DNA of 64,000 bases from Evansella vedderi (GTDB lineage Bacteria > Bacillota > Bacilli > Bacillales > Salisediminibacteriaceae). The notes under the pieces were generated by a model. It did no database searches, was not told the DNA's origin, and was given only the letters and a program-made list of their open reading frames with translations. Every line of letters starts with the position of its first letter. Position 1 is the first letter of the stretch. The DNA is taken from the NCBI RefSeq assembly GCF_030813435.1, contig NZ_JAUSUG010000012.1:62001-126000 (forward strand), read 5' to 3'. This document shows positions 9,888 to 21,049 of the stretch, piece after piece. The position numbers were made by a program, and so were the translations under genes.

Positions 9888-10457
9888 TTAAAATATTTTC
9901 TTTCTATCCCGCTCATCTTTGAGTAATTCCACAGCTTCGCGGAATCGTTGGGAATGGACAATTTCCCTTTCTCTGAGAAAACGAAGGCCATCGTTTAAAT
10001 CTGGGTCATCACTCATATCAATAATCCATTGGTAAGTTGCCCGTGCCTTTTCCTCTGCTGCAATATCCTCATATAAATCCGCAATAGGATCCCCTTTTGC
10101 TTGAATATAGGACGCGGTAAATGGTACCCCGGCAGCATTTTGATAAAATAAAGCATTGTCATGATTTACATAGTGATCCTCAATACCTGCCGCCTTCAAT
10201 TGCTCGGGAGTAGCATCCTTTGTCAGTTTATAAATCATTGTAGCTATCATTTCTAAATGAGCAAATTCTTCTGTACCGATATCCGTTAGCAAACCTATAA
10301 CTTTATCAGGAATCGTATAACGCTGATTTAAGTATCTTAAAGCTGCAGCAAGCTCTCCATCTGCCCCACCATATTGTTCAATCAAATACTTCGCTAACCT
10401 TGGATTACATTCCCGTACTTTTACTGGGTATTGTAGTTTTTTTTCATAAATCCACAA
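9888..10457 (-). CDS. cotJC: CotJC spore coat protein, manganese-catalase-like
   Basis: 189 residues, nearly collinear with B. subtilis CotJC. It has the ferritin-like dimanganese catalase fold with Glu/His ligands in GADGELAAALRYL, DIGTEEFAHLEM, IAAEEKARATYQW and REREIVHSQRF. The protein is part of the spore coat and is made in the mother cell. The start is TTG with GGGAGAGAG upstream. It is the third gene of cotJA-cotJB-cotJC. Residual catalase activity is suggested by the family but is not certain. Confidence 0.95.
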   Translation of the reverse strand: MWIYEKKLQYPVKVRECNPRLAKYLIEQYGGADGELAAALRYLNQRYTIPDKVIGLLTDIGTEEFAHLEMIATMIYKLTKDATPEQLKAAGIEDHYVNHDNALFYQNAAGVPFTASYIQAKGDPIADLYEDIAAEEKARATYQWIIDMSDDPDLNDGLRFLREREIVHSQRFREAVELLKDERDRKKIF

Positions 10458-10481
10458 AAGTAACTCTCTCCCTTCTTGTAT

Positions 10482-10748
10482 CTATATCTGCCAAGGCCAA
10501 GGTGATTCGTTCCAATTCCAAGGATAGTTACTATAGCTGTTACCATACTGCTGAAGTGGCCCAAATCTTTCTTCAAATTGATTTTTTAATTGTCGACGAG
10601 CTTGAGAGAACTCATTAAATTGTTGAATTGCCTTATAATCATTTGGGTGAGTATCTAAGTATAATGTAAGATCAACAAGTACAAAATCAATGGACTGAAG
10701 CTCCTCCATCATCGTATAAAACTCTTTTGGCATCTGTTTGTTACTCAT
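10482..10748 (-). CDS. cotJB: CotJB spore coat protein
   Basis: 88 residues, MSNKQMPKEFY then LQSIDFVLVDLTLYLDTHP, followed by a Trp/Pro/Tyr-rich tail (NYPWNWNESPWPW) typical of CotJB. The start is the ATG with GCGAGG upstream, overlapping the end of cotJA by 8 bases, which suggests coupled translation. CotJB supports assembly of CotJC into the coat. Confidence 0.9.
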   Translation of the reverse strand: MSNKQMPKEFYTMMEELQSIDFVLVDLTLYLDTHPNDYKAIQQFNEFSQARRQLKNQFEERFGPLQQYGNSYSNYPWNWNESPWPWQI

Positions 10749-10974
10749 TAGGACCTCGCCCCTTTTCTTTAGGTCCATAATAGGGATCGTAAAATGCTTT
10801 CCAAAGGGTTCCTGCTTGAAGAGCTTCCCTCGGATTAAATTGCTCTAAATTTTCCGGCTGAAACCCCATATAAAGATGTGGTGGGGTTGAATAAGTCTTA
10901 GTACGAATAGGTGGGCAAGGGTCAAGGGGACTGATGTAAGGATGATACGTTTTTTTATGGGTAAAATTCTTCAT
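10741..10974 (-). CDS. cotJA: CotJA spore coat-associated protein
   Basis: 77 residues, Pro/Tyr-rich, with the CotJA signature PPHLYMGFQPENLEQFNPREALQAGTLW written here in part (GFQPENLEQF, EALQAGTLWKAFYDPY). The ATG has AAGGAGG at 7 nt; a GTG two codons upstream abuts the ribosome site and is rejected. First gene of the cotJ operon, needed for incorporation of CotJC. Confidence 0.9.
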   Translation of the reverse strand: MKNFTHKKTYHPYISPLDPCPPIRTKTYSTPPHLYMGFQPENLEQFNPREALQAGTLWKAFYDPYYGPKEKGRGPNE

Positions 10975-11007
10975 TATCACTCCTCCTTAAAAAATAAAGC
11001 CACCTTA

Positions 11008-11038
11008 AATATATGAGCGACTCTCATTGTCCTATTAC
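11008..11038 (-). promoter_or_regulatory. Candidate sigma-E promoter of cotJABC
   Basis: On the minus strand GTAATAG (-35 region) and CATATATT (-10) are 16 nt apart, resembling the sigma-E pattern. The cotJ operon is sigma-E controlled in B. subtilis. Confidence 0.35.
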
Positions 11039-11042
11039 GAAA

Positions 11043-11077
11043 TAAAAACGTTCGCGGACCGGGTCCGTGAACGTTTT
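11043..11077 (-). terminator. Terminator of parE-parC
   Basis: AAAACGTTC-CGGACC pairs with its complement through one wobble and is followed by TTTTTATTT on the minus strand, just after the parC stop. Confidence 0.85.
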
Positions 11078-11094
11078 GTGAACGATATATTTAG

Positions 11095-13623
11095 TTAAAA
11101 TAATGATGGGGTGTCCGGATCATGATCAATGTCTGCGGAATTATCTTCTGATGCACCTTGTTGATCATTACCACCATCTTCTTCTGGCTCCGTTTCGTCA
11201 ATTTCACCAGGTTCATACCATACTTCCACTACTTCACCGGCATCTGTTGTATCGAACAGGAAGGAACCATTTGTATAACGGTCATTGGAACGAACAGTCT
11301 TTACATCTATTGACTCTAATGTTCCCTTCTCACTTCTTACCCATACTTTACCATTATTTTTCACTGGTAGCAGCGAGACTACGCGGTGTGGATATCGTTT
11401 TAATTCCTTTAACATCACTAACCCTCGTTTTGCACGAGTGGACTTTTCAAACACCGTTAGTTTCATTTTTTTATAGGCTGCACGTTGAGTTACTAGGAAT
11501 AACCTCGGTTGCTCCGTTGGACTAAATGCCATACAACTAACGACGAAATCATCTTTTTTCAAGTTAATTGCCTTAACACCAGCAGTACGCTGACCAGTAA
11601 TACTTACATCGTCTTCTAAGAACCATAAACCGTACCCTAAATGGGTAGCCACAAAAATATCTTGTCTTCCATCTGTTAAACTTACATACACTACTTCATC
11701 ATCTTTTTTCAGTTTAACTGCCATTAATGCTTTAGAATTACGCTGTGCCTTATATTCGGACAATACAGAACGTTTAATCATTCCTTGCTTGGTTGCAAAT
11801 AACAAGTATTTATCTTCCGTAAATTCCTTTATAGGAATGGCGGTAATGATCTGGTCATCATTATCCATGGATATGATATTGGCTACATGCTGGCCACTGT
11901 CCTTCCAACGAATTTCTGGGAGTTGGTGTACAGGTAGGAATAAATAAGAGCCTTTTTTCGTAAATAACAGTAATGTATCTGTCGTATTAAGCTCCAAAGA
12001 ATATAACAGTCGGTCCGTTTCCTTCATTCCTGGCGGTTCACCGTTGGAAGCTGCGTAGGATCGCATACTAGAACGTTTTACATACCCTTCCTTCGTAACA
12101 GTAACCATTACATCTTCAGAAGGAATAACTACCTCTAGGTTAATCTTAAGATCTTCAATTTCTTTCTCAATGACTGTTCTTCTCTCATCTGCATATTTCT
12201 TTTTAATAGCCTTCAGCTCTCGCTTAATTTCACCAACAAGCTTCGCTTCGCTTCCTAAAATAGCTTCGAGCTTTTCAATTAGCTTCTGCAGCTCGTCCGC
12301 TTCTTCTTGAAGGATTGTCACATCTGTATTCGTTAAACGGTAAAGCTGTAACGTTACGATAGCTTCAGCTTGGGCTTCTGTAAAACCATAGCTTGCCTGC
12401 AAACGATCCTTTGCATCTTTTTTATCCTTTGATGCGCGGATGGTAGCGATTACTTCATCAAGGATGGAAATAGCTTTAATTAATCCTTCCACAATATGAG
12501 CACGTTCCCTAGCCTTCGATAAATCATGCTGTGTTCTGCGGGTTACAACATCCTTTTGATGATTCACATAGGATTCTAACATGGACTTTAAGCCCATTAG
12601 CTTTGGAGTCTTGTTAGAAATGGCCACCATATTAAAGTTATAGGAAATTTGTAAGTCCGTATTCTTGTATAAGAAATGGAGAATACCTTGTGCATCTGCA
12701 TCCTTCTTTAACTCAATGACAATTCTTAAGCCTGTACGGTCCGTTTCATCCCGTACTTCCGCAATACCATCTACTTTTTTATCAATACGCAACTCGTCCA
12801 TTTTTTTCACGAGATTTGCTTTGTTTACTTCAAAAGGTATTTCCGTAATAATAATTTGTTGTTTTCCACCACGAAGATCTTCAATTTCTGCTTTTCCCCG
12901 AAGGACTATCTTTCCTTTCCCGGTCTCATAGGCCTTCTTTAAGCCTTCTATTCCTTGAATAGTTCCACCTGTTGGGAAATCTGGACCTTTGATATAATTC
13001 ATTAACTCATCCAATTCACATCCGGGATTTTCCATTTGGTGTATGGCGGCATCAATAACTTCCCCTAAATGGTGAGGTGGAATATCTGTCGCATAACCAC
13101 TGGAGATCCCAGTTGAACCATTTACAAGCAGGTTCGGAAAACGAGAAGGTAACACTACCGGCTCTTCCTGTGAATCGTCAAAGTTAGGCATAAAATCAAC
13201 GGTATTTTTATCAATATCAGATAGTAGTTCTGAAGCAATGGCAGAAAGCCTTGCTTCCGTATAACGCATTGCAGCTGGTGGGTCCCCATCAATAGAACCA
13301 TTATTACCGTGCATTTCCACTAGTAGGTGGCGCATTTTCCAATCCTGGCTTTGACGTATCATAGCATCATATACGGAAGTATCACCATGTGGGTGATAGT
13401 TACCAATTACATTACCTACTGTTTTAGCCGCCTTACGGAAAGGCTTGTCTGCCGTATTTCTGTCCACATGCATGGCATATAAAATACGGCGCTGAACAGG
13501 TTTTAGACCGTCCCGCGCATCCGGCAATGCCCTGTCTTGAATAATATATTTACTGTATCGTCCAAACCTGTCCCCAATGACATCCTCCAGAGGCAGGTCC
13601 AAATAACGTTCTTTCTCCTGCAA
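11095..13623 (-). CDS. parC: DNA topoisomerase IV subunit A
   Basis: 842 residues. The N-terminal breakage-reunion domain has the active-site tyrosine Y121 in AMRYTEARLS, then a coiled-coil/gate region and a six-bladed C-terminal DNA-wrapping domain. An acidic tail of about 35 residues makes it longer than B. subtilis ParC (about 806). The enzyme decatenates sister chromosomes. At the quinolone-sensing position equivalent to Ser80 of S. aureus GrlA the sequence reads HPHGDTSVYDAM, that is Thr, with Asp at the Glu84 position. The start is TTG with AGGAGG inside the end of parE, so the pair is translationally linked. Confidence 0.95.
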   Translation of the reverse strand: MQEKERYLDLPLEDVIGDRFGRYSKYIIQDRALPDARDGLKPVQRRILYAMHVDRNTADKPFRKAAKTVGNVIGNYHPHGDTSVYDAMIRQSQDWKMRHLLVEMHGNNGSIDGDPPAAMRYTEARLSAIASELLSDIDKNTVDFMPNFDDSQEEPVVLPSRFPNLLVNGSTGISSGYATDIPPHHLGEVIDAAIHQMENPGCELDELMNYIKGPDFPTGGTIQGIEGLKKAYETGKGKIVLRGKAEIEDLRGGKQQIIITEIPFEVNKANLVKKMDELRIDKKVDGIAEVRDETDRTGLRIVIELKKDADAQGILHFLYKNTDLQISYNFNMVAISNKTPKLMGLKSMLESYVNHQKDVVTRRTQHDLSKARERAHIVEGLIKAISILDEVIATIRASKDKKDAKDRLQASYGFTEAQAEAIVTLQLYRLTNTDVTILQEEADELQKLIEKLEAILGSEAKLVGEIKRELKAIKKKYADERRTVIEKEIEDLKINLEVVIPSEDVMVTVTKEGYVKRSSMRSYAASNGEPPGMKETDRLLYSLELNTTDTLLLFTKKGSYLFLPVHQLPEIRWKDSGQHVANIISMDNDDQIITAIPIKEFTEDKYLLFATKQGMIKRSVLSEYKAQRNSKALMAVKLKKDDEVVYVSLTDGRQDIFVATHLGYGLWFLEDDVSITGQRTAGVKAINLKKDDFVVSCMAFSPTEQPRLFLVTQRAAYKKMKLTVFEKSTRAKRGLVMLKELKRYPHRVVSLLPVKNNGKVWVRSEKGTLESIDVKTVRSNDRYTNGSFLFDTTDAGEVVEVWYEPGEIDETEPEEDGGNDQQGASEDNSADIDHDPDTPSLF

Positions 13624-13626
13624 GGA

Positions 13627-15708
<2,082 letters not shown>

Positions 15709-15715
15709 TCAAAAA

Positions 15716-15935
15716 GGCTGATTTTTAAAAGACTGTTGTTTTGAAATAAGCTTTAATTTAGCTCGAATCCGTTACAGGCGGACGCTTTCCGCGGGCAACG
15801 CTTCAGCCTCCTCGGGAAACCCACCCTGCGGTGTCTTCAGCCGTTGCTTTTCCCACTGGAGTCACCGCCTTTCACTCCTTCGAGTTATAGAATTTCAACA
15901 ATTAACTACGAAAAGAGCTTTTAAAAAGTGCGTCC
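15716..15935. mobile_element. MITE-like repeat, family A, copy 1
   Basis: A 220-bp non-coding element that fills much of the parE-yneT gap (15604-16044). The outer ends are imperfect inverted repeats (GGCTGATTTTTAAAAG against GGACGCACTTTTTAAAAG). Inside are CTCGAAT...GGCGG and its mirror CCGCC...TTCGAG, around a core CTTTCCGCGGG, TTCAGCCTCCTCGG and GTCTTCAG. The same termini recur in opposite orientation at 51285-51478. There is no ORF and no transposase. Confidence 0.7.
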
Positions 15936-15996
15936 TAGTAATTTACATTAAAGAATAACTAGTGAGTTTGTCAATGAATCCTTAAAATATAATTTC

Positions 15997-16032
15997 AAAA
16001 AATAAGCGCAACCGGAATGTTTTCCGGTTGCG
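15997..16032 (-). terminator. Terminator of the CoA-binding protein gene
   Basis: CGCAACCGGA pairs with TCCGGTTGCG; on the minus strand it is followed by CTTATTTTTTGA. Confidence 0.85.
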
Positions 16033-16044
16033 ATAATTGTTCAG

Positions 16045-16455
16045 TTATCCCCTTGTTAAAGCATGTTCAACCTTAATACACCGATCCATAATTACGGTCA
16101 TTCCAGCATTTTTTGCAACTTCATAAGCATCTTTGTCAACTAAGCCTAATTGACACCAAAATACATCGGCCTCTACCTCTGCCGCATCTCTAGCAACACC
16201 TGCTAAATATTCTTCCCTGCGAAAAACATTGATTATGTCTACAGGTTCCTTTAATTCCTTCAATGATGCAAGTGCCTTTATGCCAAAAACCTCGTCGATA
16301 TTAGGGTTTACTGGGATAATTTCATATCCTGATGCTTGAAGGGCTTCTCCAATTTGATAGGATGTTCGATAGGGATTATCGGATAAACCAACAATGGCTA
16401 TTTTCTTTGCATTATCTAATATTTCCTTGATTTCTTTTCGAGTTGGATTTTCCAA
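16045..16455 (-). CDS. yneT: CoA-binding protein, YneT/YccU family
   Basis: 136 residues with a CoA-binding Rossmann fold: AKKIAIVGLSDNPYRTSYQI near the N-terminus, GYEIIPVNPNIDEVFG, and VFWCQLGLVD with the C-terminal MDRCIKVEH. It lies directly upstream of parE-parC as yneT does in B. subtilis. The start is TTG with AAGGAGG 8 nt upstream. No enzymatic activity is established for the family; a regulatory CoA- or acyl-CoA-binding role is assumed. Confidence 0.88.
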   Translation of the reverse strand: MENPTRKEIKEILDNAKKIAIVGLSDNPYRTSYQIGEALQASGYEIIPVNPNIDEVFGIKALASLKELKEPVDIINVFRREEYLAGVARDAAEVEADVFWCQLGLVDKDAYEVAKNAGMTVIMDRCIKVEHALTRG

Positions 16456-16527
16456 AGCGAAATCCTCCTTAAGGTTTTTTGGCTTTTTATTATGGTTACA
16501 CTATTTTTCTTGTTTTTAAACAATTTT

Positions 16528-16953
16528 TTATTTTACAATAAGAATAGGACATTTAACCCGTTTAGCTACTTTATGACTGACACTTCCAAGTACCATTTGT
16601 TGAAACGGGTTTAATCCTCTGCTCCCTATTACAACTAAATCATAGTCTCCATTATTCGCTTCCCGGACGATAGAAGAACCTGGTTCACCATATACATGCT
16701 TCACCTCAAGGGAAATACCTTCCCTATTAATCCATTCTTCAATTTCATAGGTTCTTTCCTTTTGATAATCAGGCATAGTTATCCTAGAATACATCGTTCC
16801 ATCCAATACATCTGACCTAGCAGGAAGATCGTCAACAACGTGTACCAATGTAATTATAGATTCATCGGACAGTTTCGCCAAGTATAAGGCCTTTTCCGTT
16901 GCCCTTTTTGAATGTGTCGAACCGTCTGCAGCCAACAAAATATTTTTAAACAC
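16528..16953 (-). CDS. Universal stress protein (UspA family)
   Basis: 141 residues with a single Usp domain. The N-terminal KNILLAADGSTHSKRA and the ATP-binding loop GSRGLNPFQQMVLGSVS (G-x2-G-x9-G-S) are both intact, so it should belong to the nucleotide-binding branch. The start is GTG with GGGGG 7 nt upstream. It forms a single-gene unit before a repeat-filled gap. Confidence 0.92.
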   Translation of the reverse strand: MFKNILLAADGSTHSKRATEKALYLAKLSDESIITLVHVVDDLPARSDVLDGTMYSRITMPDYQKERTYEIEEWINREGISLEVKHVYGEPGSSIVREANNGDYDLVVIGSRGLNPFQQMVLGSVSHKVAKRVKCPILIVK

Positions 16954-17150
16954 CAGTCATCCCCCTTTTCTCGTGTGAGCCCTTACATAACCGGTTTTAA
17001 AAAGATTGTGTCTAGTTCAATTCGAGTTTCTCGTCTTCATATCCTCTTTTAATTTGTATTACATTTTAAAATCGAATCAAGAAATTAATTAATACTATAC
17101 TATTCAACAAACCCCAAACTTGTTTTTATATTTATTTTATTTTTTTTAAT

Positions 17151-17592
17151 GGCTCTGTTAAACTTTGATGTTGATTTTCACTTCAGGATGCTCGCTTTCC
17201 GCGGACAGCACTTCAGCCTCCTCGGGAAAAACTGTGTCTCTTCCTCTGCTTGCACTGCTTTGGAGCTGCATCCGTCGAGACAACTCGAAGCGTATTCGTG
17301 AAGTAACGCTCGTCCCTGCGGGGTCTTCAGTAGTTGCTTTTCGAGGCCACTGAAAAAGAATGTTTTTCCCTTTTTCAGTGGCCTCGAAGCAATCAGCGAA
17401 GTCGTTGCAAGATTTTTAAAGCCTGCTATGAGTGGTTTTTTCATAGCAGGCGCGCAACGCGCGGAGCGATTGCTATTTTCTCAGTGAAAAATATATGACT
17501 TTTTCAGTGCCCTTTTGCTTTTCCCGCAGAAGTCTCGCGCCTTTCACTACAATCAACCCTGTTAAAAGTCAACAATAATCTTTAACAGAGCC
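17151..17592. mobile_element. MITE-like element, family C, copy 1 (442 bp)
   Basis: Fills most of the gap between the usp gene and the M32 peptidase gene. Terminal inverted repeats of about 24 bp: GGCTCTGTTAAA...TTGATGTTGA on the left, GGCTCTGTTAAA...TTATTGTTGA reading inward from the right. Flanking 8-mers TTTTTAAT (17143-17150) and TTTTGAAT (17593-17600) differ at one base, like a slightly decayed target duplication. It contains a family-A core (CGCTTTCCGCGG, CAGCCTCCTCGG, GTCTTCAG, CTTTTCCCGCAG) and one hairpin module (17342-17473). There is no transposase gene. The remaining DNA 16954-17150 shows nothing else. Confidence 0.8.
17342..17473 (+). repeat. Hairpin-cassette module, copy 1 (inside MITE C1)
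   Basis: In order: a 17-bp stem hairpin (17342-17386); a 20-bp direct repeat (17389-17408); a 12-nt gap; a 31-bp hairpin with 12-bp stem and 7-nt loop (17421-17451, stem GCCTGCTATGAG); 2 nt; and a second 20-bp direct repeat (17454-17473, GCAACGCGCGGAGCGATTGC). The same geometry recurs at four other places in the window. Confidence 0.85.
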
Positions 17593-17658
17593 TTTTGAAT
17601 AATAAAAGGGTGAACAAAAGGTAAAAAACCATACCTTCTGCTCACCCTCTAAATAAAA

Positions 17659-19158
17659 CTATAACTTATAAACCTCACTATATTTTTCACGCAAATAATC
17701 AATTAAATAAGAAGGGTTTACTCCTTCCCCTGTTACATCCTTTAATATTTCTAATGGTTCCTTACTCTTTCCAAATTGATGAACATGCTTTGTCATCCAT
17801 TCTTTAATAGGAGCTAAGTTGCCTTCACGTAATAAATCATCATAATTAGGCAAATCCTTATCTAAAGCATTCTTCAGTTGGGCTGCATAGACATATCCAA
17901 GTGCATAAGAAGGGAAGTAACCGAAGGAACCCCCTGACCAATGAACATCCTGTAAAACACCTTCCGCATCGTTAGAAGGGCGAATTCCTAAAAGCTCTTC
18001 CATTTTATCGTTCCATGCTTTTGGAAGATCCTTCACCTCTATTTCTCCATTGATCAATGCTTTTTCTAGTTCATACCTAACTATTATATGAAGGGAATAG
18101 GTCATTTCATCCGCTTCGATACGGATAAGGGATGGACCAGCAACGTTTATACCACGATAAAAGGTATCCAGATCCACATCATCAAATTGACCGGTGGCAT
18201 ACTCTTTCAATTTGTCATAATGCTTCTCCCAAAAGGCTTTATTACGCCCTACAAAGTTCTCCCAAAATAATGATTGGGATTCATGGATTCCCATGGATGT
18301 ACCATCACATAAAGGAGTTCCAATATATTTTTTATCAATATTTTGCTCGTACAAAGCATGTCCCCCTTCATGAATAGTACCAAAAACAGCTGTACGGAAA
18401 TCTTTCTCGTCGTACTTTGTTGTTACTCGAACATCCCCAGGATTTAACCCTGTAGCAAATGGATGGACAGCAGTGTCTAATCTCCCAGCTTCGAAATCGT
18501 ATTGCATACTCTTCAATATTTCTTTGCTAAGTGCTTCTTGATTTTTTGTAGGAAAATGTTCGAAAAGAAAATCTGTTTTTGGTTGATTAGGTGATTCCGT
18601 AACGGCTTTAACAAGGGGAACAATAGCCTCCCTTAACTTTCCAAATACATCATCAATAATATCCACCGTTAAGCCTGGCTCGTAATCGTCTAGAAGGGCA
18701 TTATATTTGTTACCTTCATACCCTACCCATTCCACATACTTTCGGTTAAAATCTACAATTTTTTCTAAATAAGGTTGAAAGGAAGCGAAATCGGAGTTAT
18801 GCTTCGCTTCTTCCCAAGCAGATTCAGCATTTGAAGTTAAAATAACATAATCTTTAAATTCCTTTTCTGGAATTTTCTCTAGTTTTTTCAGTTCCTTTTC
18901 ACACTCTTTGACTGATCCTCTCGTTACCTCATCTAATTGAAACCAAGTGCTTTCTTCACGTAATTTCTTAATAAAATTTTTTATTTCATCCGATGTACTC
19001 ATCTTAAATACTTCTGATGATAATGTACCGATTACCTCCGAGCGTTGTTCCACACCTTTTCTCGGCGCGCCGGTTCGCAAATCCCAACCTAAGACGCCTA
19101 TTGCCTCTTGATAATTACTAATCGTTTTTATGTATTCCCTGAACTGTTGCTCAACCAT
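17659..19158 (-). CDS. ypwA: M32-family metallocarboxypeptidase
   Basis: 499 residues, the normal size of the thermostable carboxypeptidase 1 family (B. subtilis YpwA, 501). The zinc site is H263-E-G-G-H267 in TIHEGGHALYEQ, with the third ligand E293 in GIHESQS; the family motif DVRVTTKY precedes it. It removes C-terminal amino acids from peptides in the cytoplasm. A single gene, with AAAGGGG before its ATG. Confidence 0.93.
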   Translation of the reverse strand: MVEQQFREYIKTISNYQEAIGVLGWDLRTGAPRKGVEQRSEVIGTLSSEVFKMSTSDEIKNFIKKLREESTWFQLDEVTRGSVKECEKELKKLEKIPEKEFKDYVILTSNAESAWEEAKHNSDFASFQPYLEKIVDFNRKYVEWVGYEGNKYNALLDDYEPGLTVDIIDDVFGKLREAIVPLVKAVTESPNQPKTDFLFEHFPTKNQEALSKEILKSMQYDFEAGRLDTAVHPFATGLNPGDVRVTTKYDEKDFRTAVFGTIHEGGHALYEQNIDKKYIGTPLCDGTSMGIHESQSLFWENFVGRNKAFWEKHYDKLKEYATGQFDDVDLDTFYRGINVAGPSLIRIEADEMTYSLHIIVRYELEKALINGEIEVKDLPKAWNDKMEELLGIRPSNDAEGVLQDVHWSGGSFGYFPSYALGYVYAAQLKNALDKDLPNYDDLLREGNLAPIKEWMTKHVHQFGKSKEPLEILKDVTGEGVNPSYLIDYLREKYSEVYKL

Positions 19159-19290
19159 AAGTAAGCCCCTTTCTAAATTAAAACAGCATTTATTATTTTT
19201 TCAACAAACCATTTACTATTATACCTTTATATTCCAAATTATACAGTAAAAAATAAGGTAGTTTTATTATGATTGTTGTAATATTTAATA

Positions 19291-19363
19291 TTGCTTTTCC
19301 CGATGGGGTCGCCGCCTTCCGCTTCTCTACACTTTTAAAAAAACAACTTTATGAAAATAGCCC
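19291..19363. mobile_element. MITE-like repeat, family A, truncated end
   Basis: One end of the family-A element: TTGCTTTTCCCGATGGGGTC, GCCGCCTTCCGCTTCTCTA, then TTTTAAAAAAACAACTTTATGAAAATAGCCC written here in parts, which mirrors the terminal repeat GGGCTATTTTC. The other half is missing. Confidence 0.55.
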
Positions 19364-19443
19364 AAATAAAAGAAATCCTTAATGTTTAAATCAGTTGAAT
19401 CTTTACTGCGCTTCCATTAGGATACTTTTAGGAGGTGTTGACC

Positions 19444-19746
19444 ATGGATTTTACTATTTCAGCAAAAGCTGTTCAGTTATATATAAATGAAATGGGATTA
19501 CGAAAGGGGGATCATTTAACTTTCTTTGTAAGAGTAGGTGGAATTGGGTCTGGTGGATTCTCCGTTGGTGTGAGGAGAGGAAAACCGGAATTAGATTATA
19601 TATCAATGATACAAAAGGATATTATTTTTTGTTTTTTAGAGGAAGAAAGTTGGTATTTTGACGGTATGACAGTCGATTATGATGAGGACATGGGACAGAT
19701 GATTTTCCTTAATCCTAAAATTGAGAACATTACTAATCCAAATTAA
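19444..19746 (+). CDS. IscA/HesB-like protein lacking cluster cysteines
   Basis: 100 residues resembling the HesB-like YneR group: TISAKAVQLYINEMGLRKGDHLTFFVRVGG and YFDGMTVDYDEDMGQMIFLN. True A-type Fe-S carriers use three conserved cysteines; here the only Cys is in IIFCF, and the first ligand position sits in VGGIGSGGF. It is therefore unlikely to carry a cluster in the usual way. The start is the ATG with GGAGG 8 nt upstream. Confidence 0.75.
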   Translation: MDFTISAKAVQLYINEMGLRKGDHLTFFVRVGGIGSGGFSVGVRRGKPELDYISMIQKDIIFCFLEEESWYFDGMTVDYDEDMGQMIFLNPKIENITNPN

Positions 19747-19783
19747 AAAAACAGGATAACTTATAAGTAGTACTAAAATAATG

Positions 19784-19868
19784 GTTTTTGCTCCGCTCGT
19801 TACTCGCCCACTACGAGAAAACCTCTCGTAGTGGGCTTTATTAAGATTGCGGCGGCTTCGCAAATAGT
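19784..19868 (-). repeat. Hairpin-cassette module, copy 5 (degenerate repeats)
   Basis: A solo copy of the module. A degenerate direct repeat (19784-19803, ending GCTCCGCTCGTTAC), 2 nt, a perfect 31-bp hairpin (19806-19836; stem GCCCACTACGAG, loop AAAACCT), 12 nt, and a second degenerate direct repeat (19849-19868, GCGGCGGCTTCGCAAATAGT). The hairpin may also act as a terminator of the upstream plus-strand gene, although only a short T-run follows. Confidence 0.7.
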
Positions 19869-19908
19869 TCGAGGCTGACTTAAAAAGTAAAAACGGACCT
19901 ATTAAGTC

Positions 19909-20928
19909 TCACCCACCTATATGGGACATTTCAATTTTCTTTATTTGTCTTTTATCGGTGTTTTTTAGTCGTTCCTCTGAATAACGATCATGGCGGTTTG
20001 ACCAGATATCAATAATTCGTTGAATCATTTCCTCTTCTGTTGCGCCATTGCGGAGGTAATCACGCAAATCATGCCCCCCAGAAGCAAATAAACAGGTAAT
20101 TAATTTACCATCAGCAGATAATCTGGCTCGAGAGCATGTGGAGCAAAAGGCATCTGTTACGGAAGAAATAATACCAATCTCATTTTCTCCATCCTTATAA
20201 CGGAAACGATTTGCCACTTCACCAGTGTAGTTCGCATCCACCGGTTCAAGAGGTAGTTCCTTATTGATGATAGAAAAAATTTCTTTTTTACTAATGACAT
20301 GATCCAGCTTCCAGCCATTAGAATTTCCAACGTCCATATATTCAATATAACGTAAAATCACATCTTTATCTTTAAAGAACTTTGCCATAGGCAAAATATC
20401 TTCTTCATTCATTCCCCGTTTTACTACCATGTTTAATTTCACTTGTAACCCTGCATCTTTTGCAGCTTCAATACCATCTAAAACCTTCTGTACACCGATA
20501 TTTCGACCATTTATATAGCGAAACTTTTCATCATTTAAACTATCTATACTTATGGTAACCCTGTTTAATCCATTTTCCTTTAATTCCTTCGCGTATTTTG
20601 GAAGAAGGGCACCATTAGTAGTCATAGCTATATCTTCTATTCCATCAATCTCATTTAATAGAGAAAATAAGTAGGGTAAATTTTGACGCATTAAAGGTTC
20701 CCCACCTGTAATACGCAATTTCTTAATACCAGCAGTCTTTACAAAAAGTTTTGTGAGATATGCTATTTCCTCAAGGCTAAGAACATCCGTTTTGGGTAAA
20801 AACTGAAAGTTTTTATCAAAAATTTCCGGAGGCATACAATACCTGCATCTGAAATTACAGCGGTCTGTAACTGAAATACGTAAATCCCTTAAAGGTCTCC
20901 CTAAACGATCTGTTAATAGTGAATTCAT
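19909..20928 (-). CDS. moaA: GTP 3',8-cyclase, molybdenum cofactor synthesis
   Basis: 339 residues. The radical-SAM cluster motif is C24-x3-C28-x2-C31 ([11 protein letters not shown]); the second cluster uses the C-terminal cysteines in [12 protein letters not shown] and LITCLF; the tail ends in the catalytic-type GG. The enzyme makes the first pterin intermediate together with MoaC. The start is the ATG with GGGGAGG 8 nt upstream; a GTG three codons earlier lies within the ribosome site. No other moa or mob gene is in the window, so it is an isolated pathway gene here. Confidence 0.95.
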   Translation of the reverse strand: MNSLLTDRLGRPLRDLRISVTDRCNFRCRYCMPPEIFDKNFQFLPKTDVLSLEEIAYLTKLFVKTAGIKKLRITGGEPLMRQNLPYLFSLLNEIDGIEDIAMTTNGALLPKYAKELKENGLNRVTISIDSLNDEKFRYINGRNIGVQKVLDGIEAAKDAGLQVKLNMVVKRGMNEEDILPMAKFFKDKDVILRYIEYMDVGNSNGWKLDHVISKKEIFSIINKELPLEPVDANYTGEVANRFRYKDGENEIGIISSVTDAFCSTCSRARLSADGKLITCLFASGGHDLRDYLRNGATEEEMIQRIIDIWSNRHDRYSEERLKNTDKRQIKKIEMSHIGG

Positions 20929-21049
20929 GGTATTCACCTCCCCTAGTAACTACTATTATACGTTGCATGTTTTCCATTAGACAAGGGGAAAGTACCAGAT
21001 TTCTTTAATTGTTAACATTTTTACCTTTACTATTGTTAATATGGTTATT

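Noticed and set aside
17178-17444. 88-codon ORF inside MITE C1
   Set aside because: It translates the repeat DNA and is not shared by copy 2.
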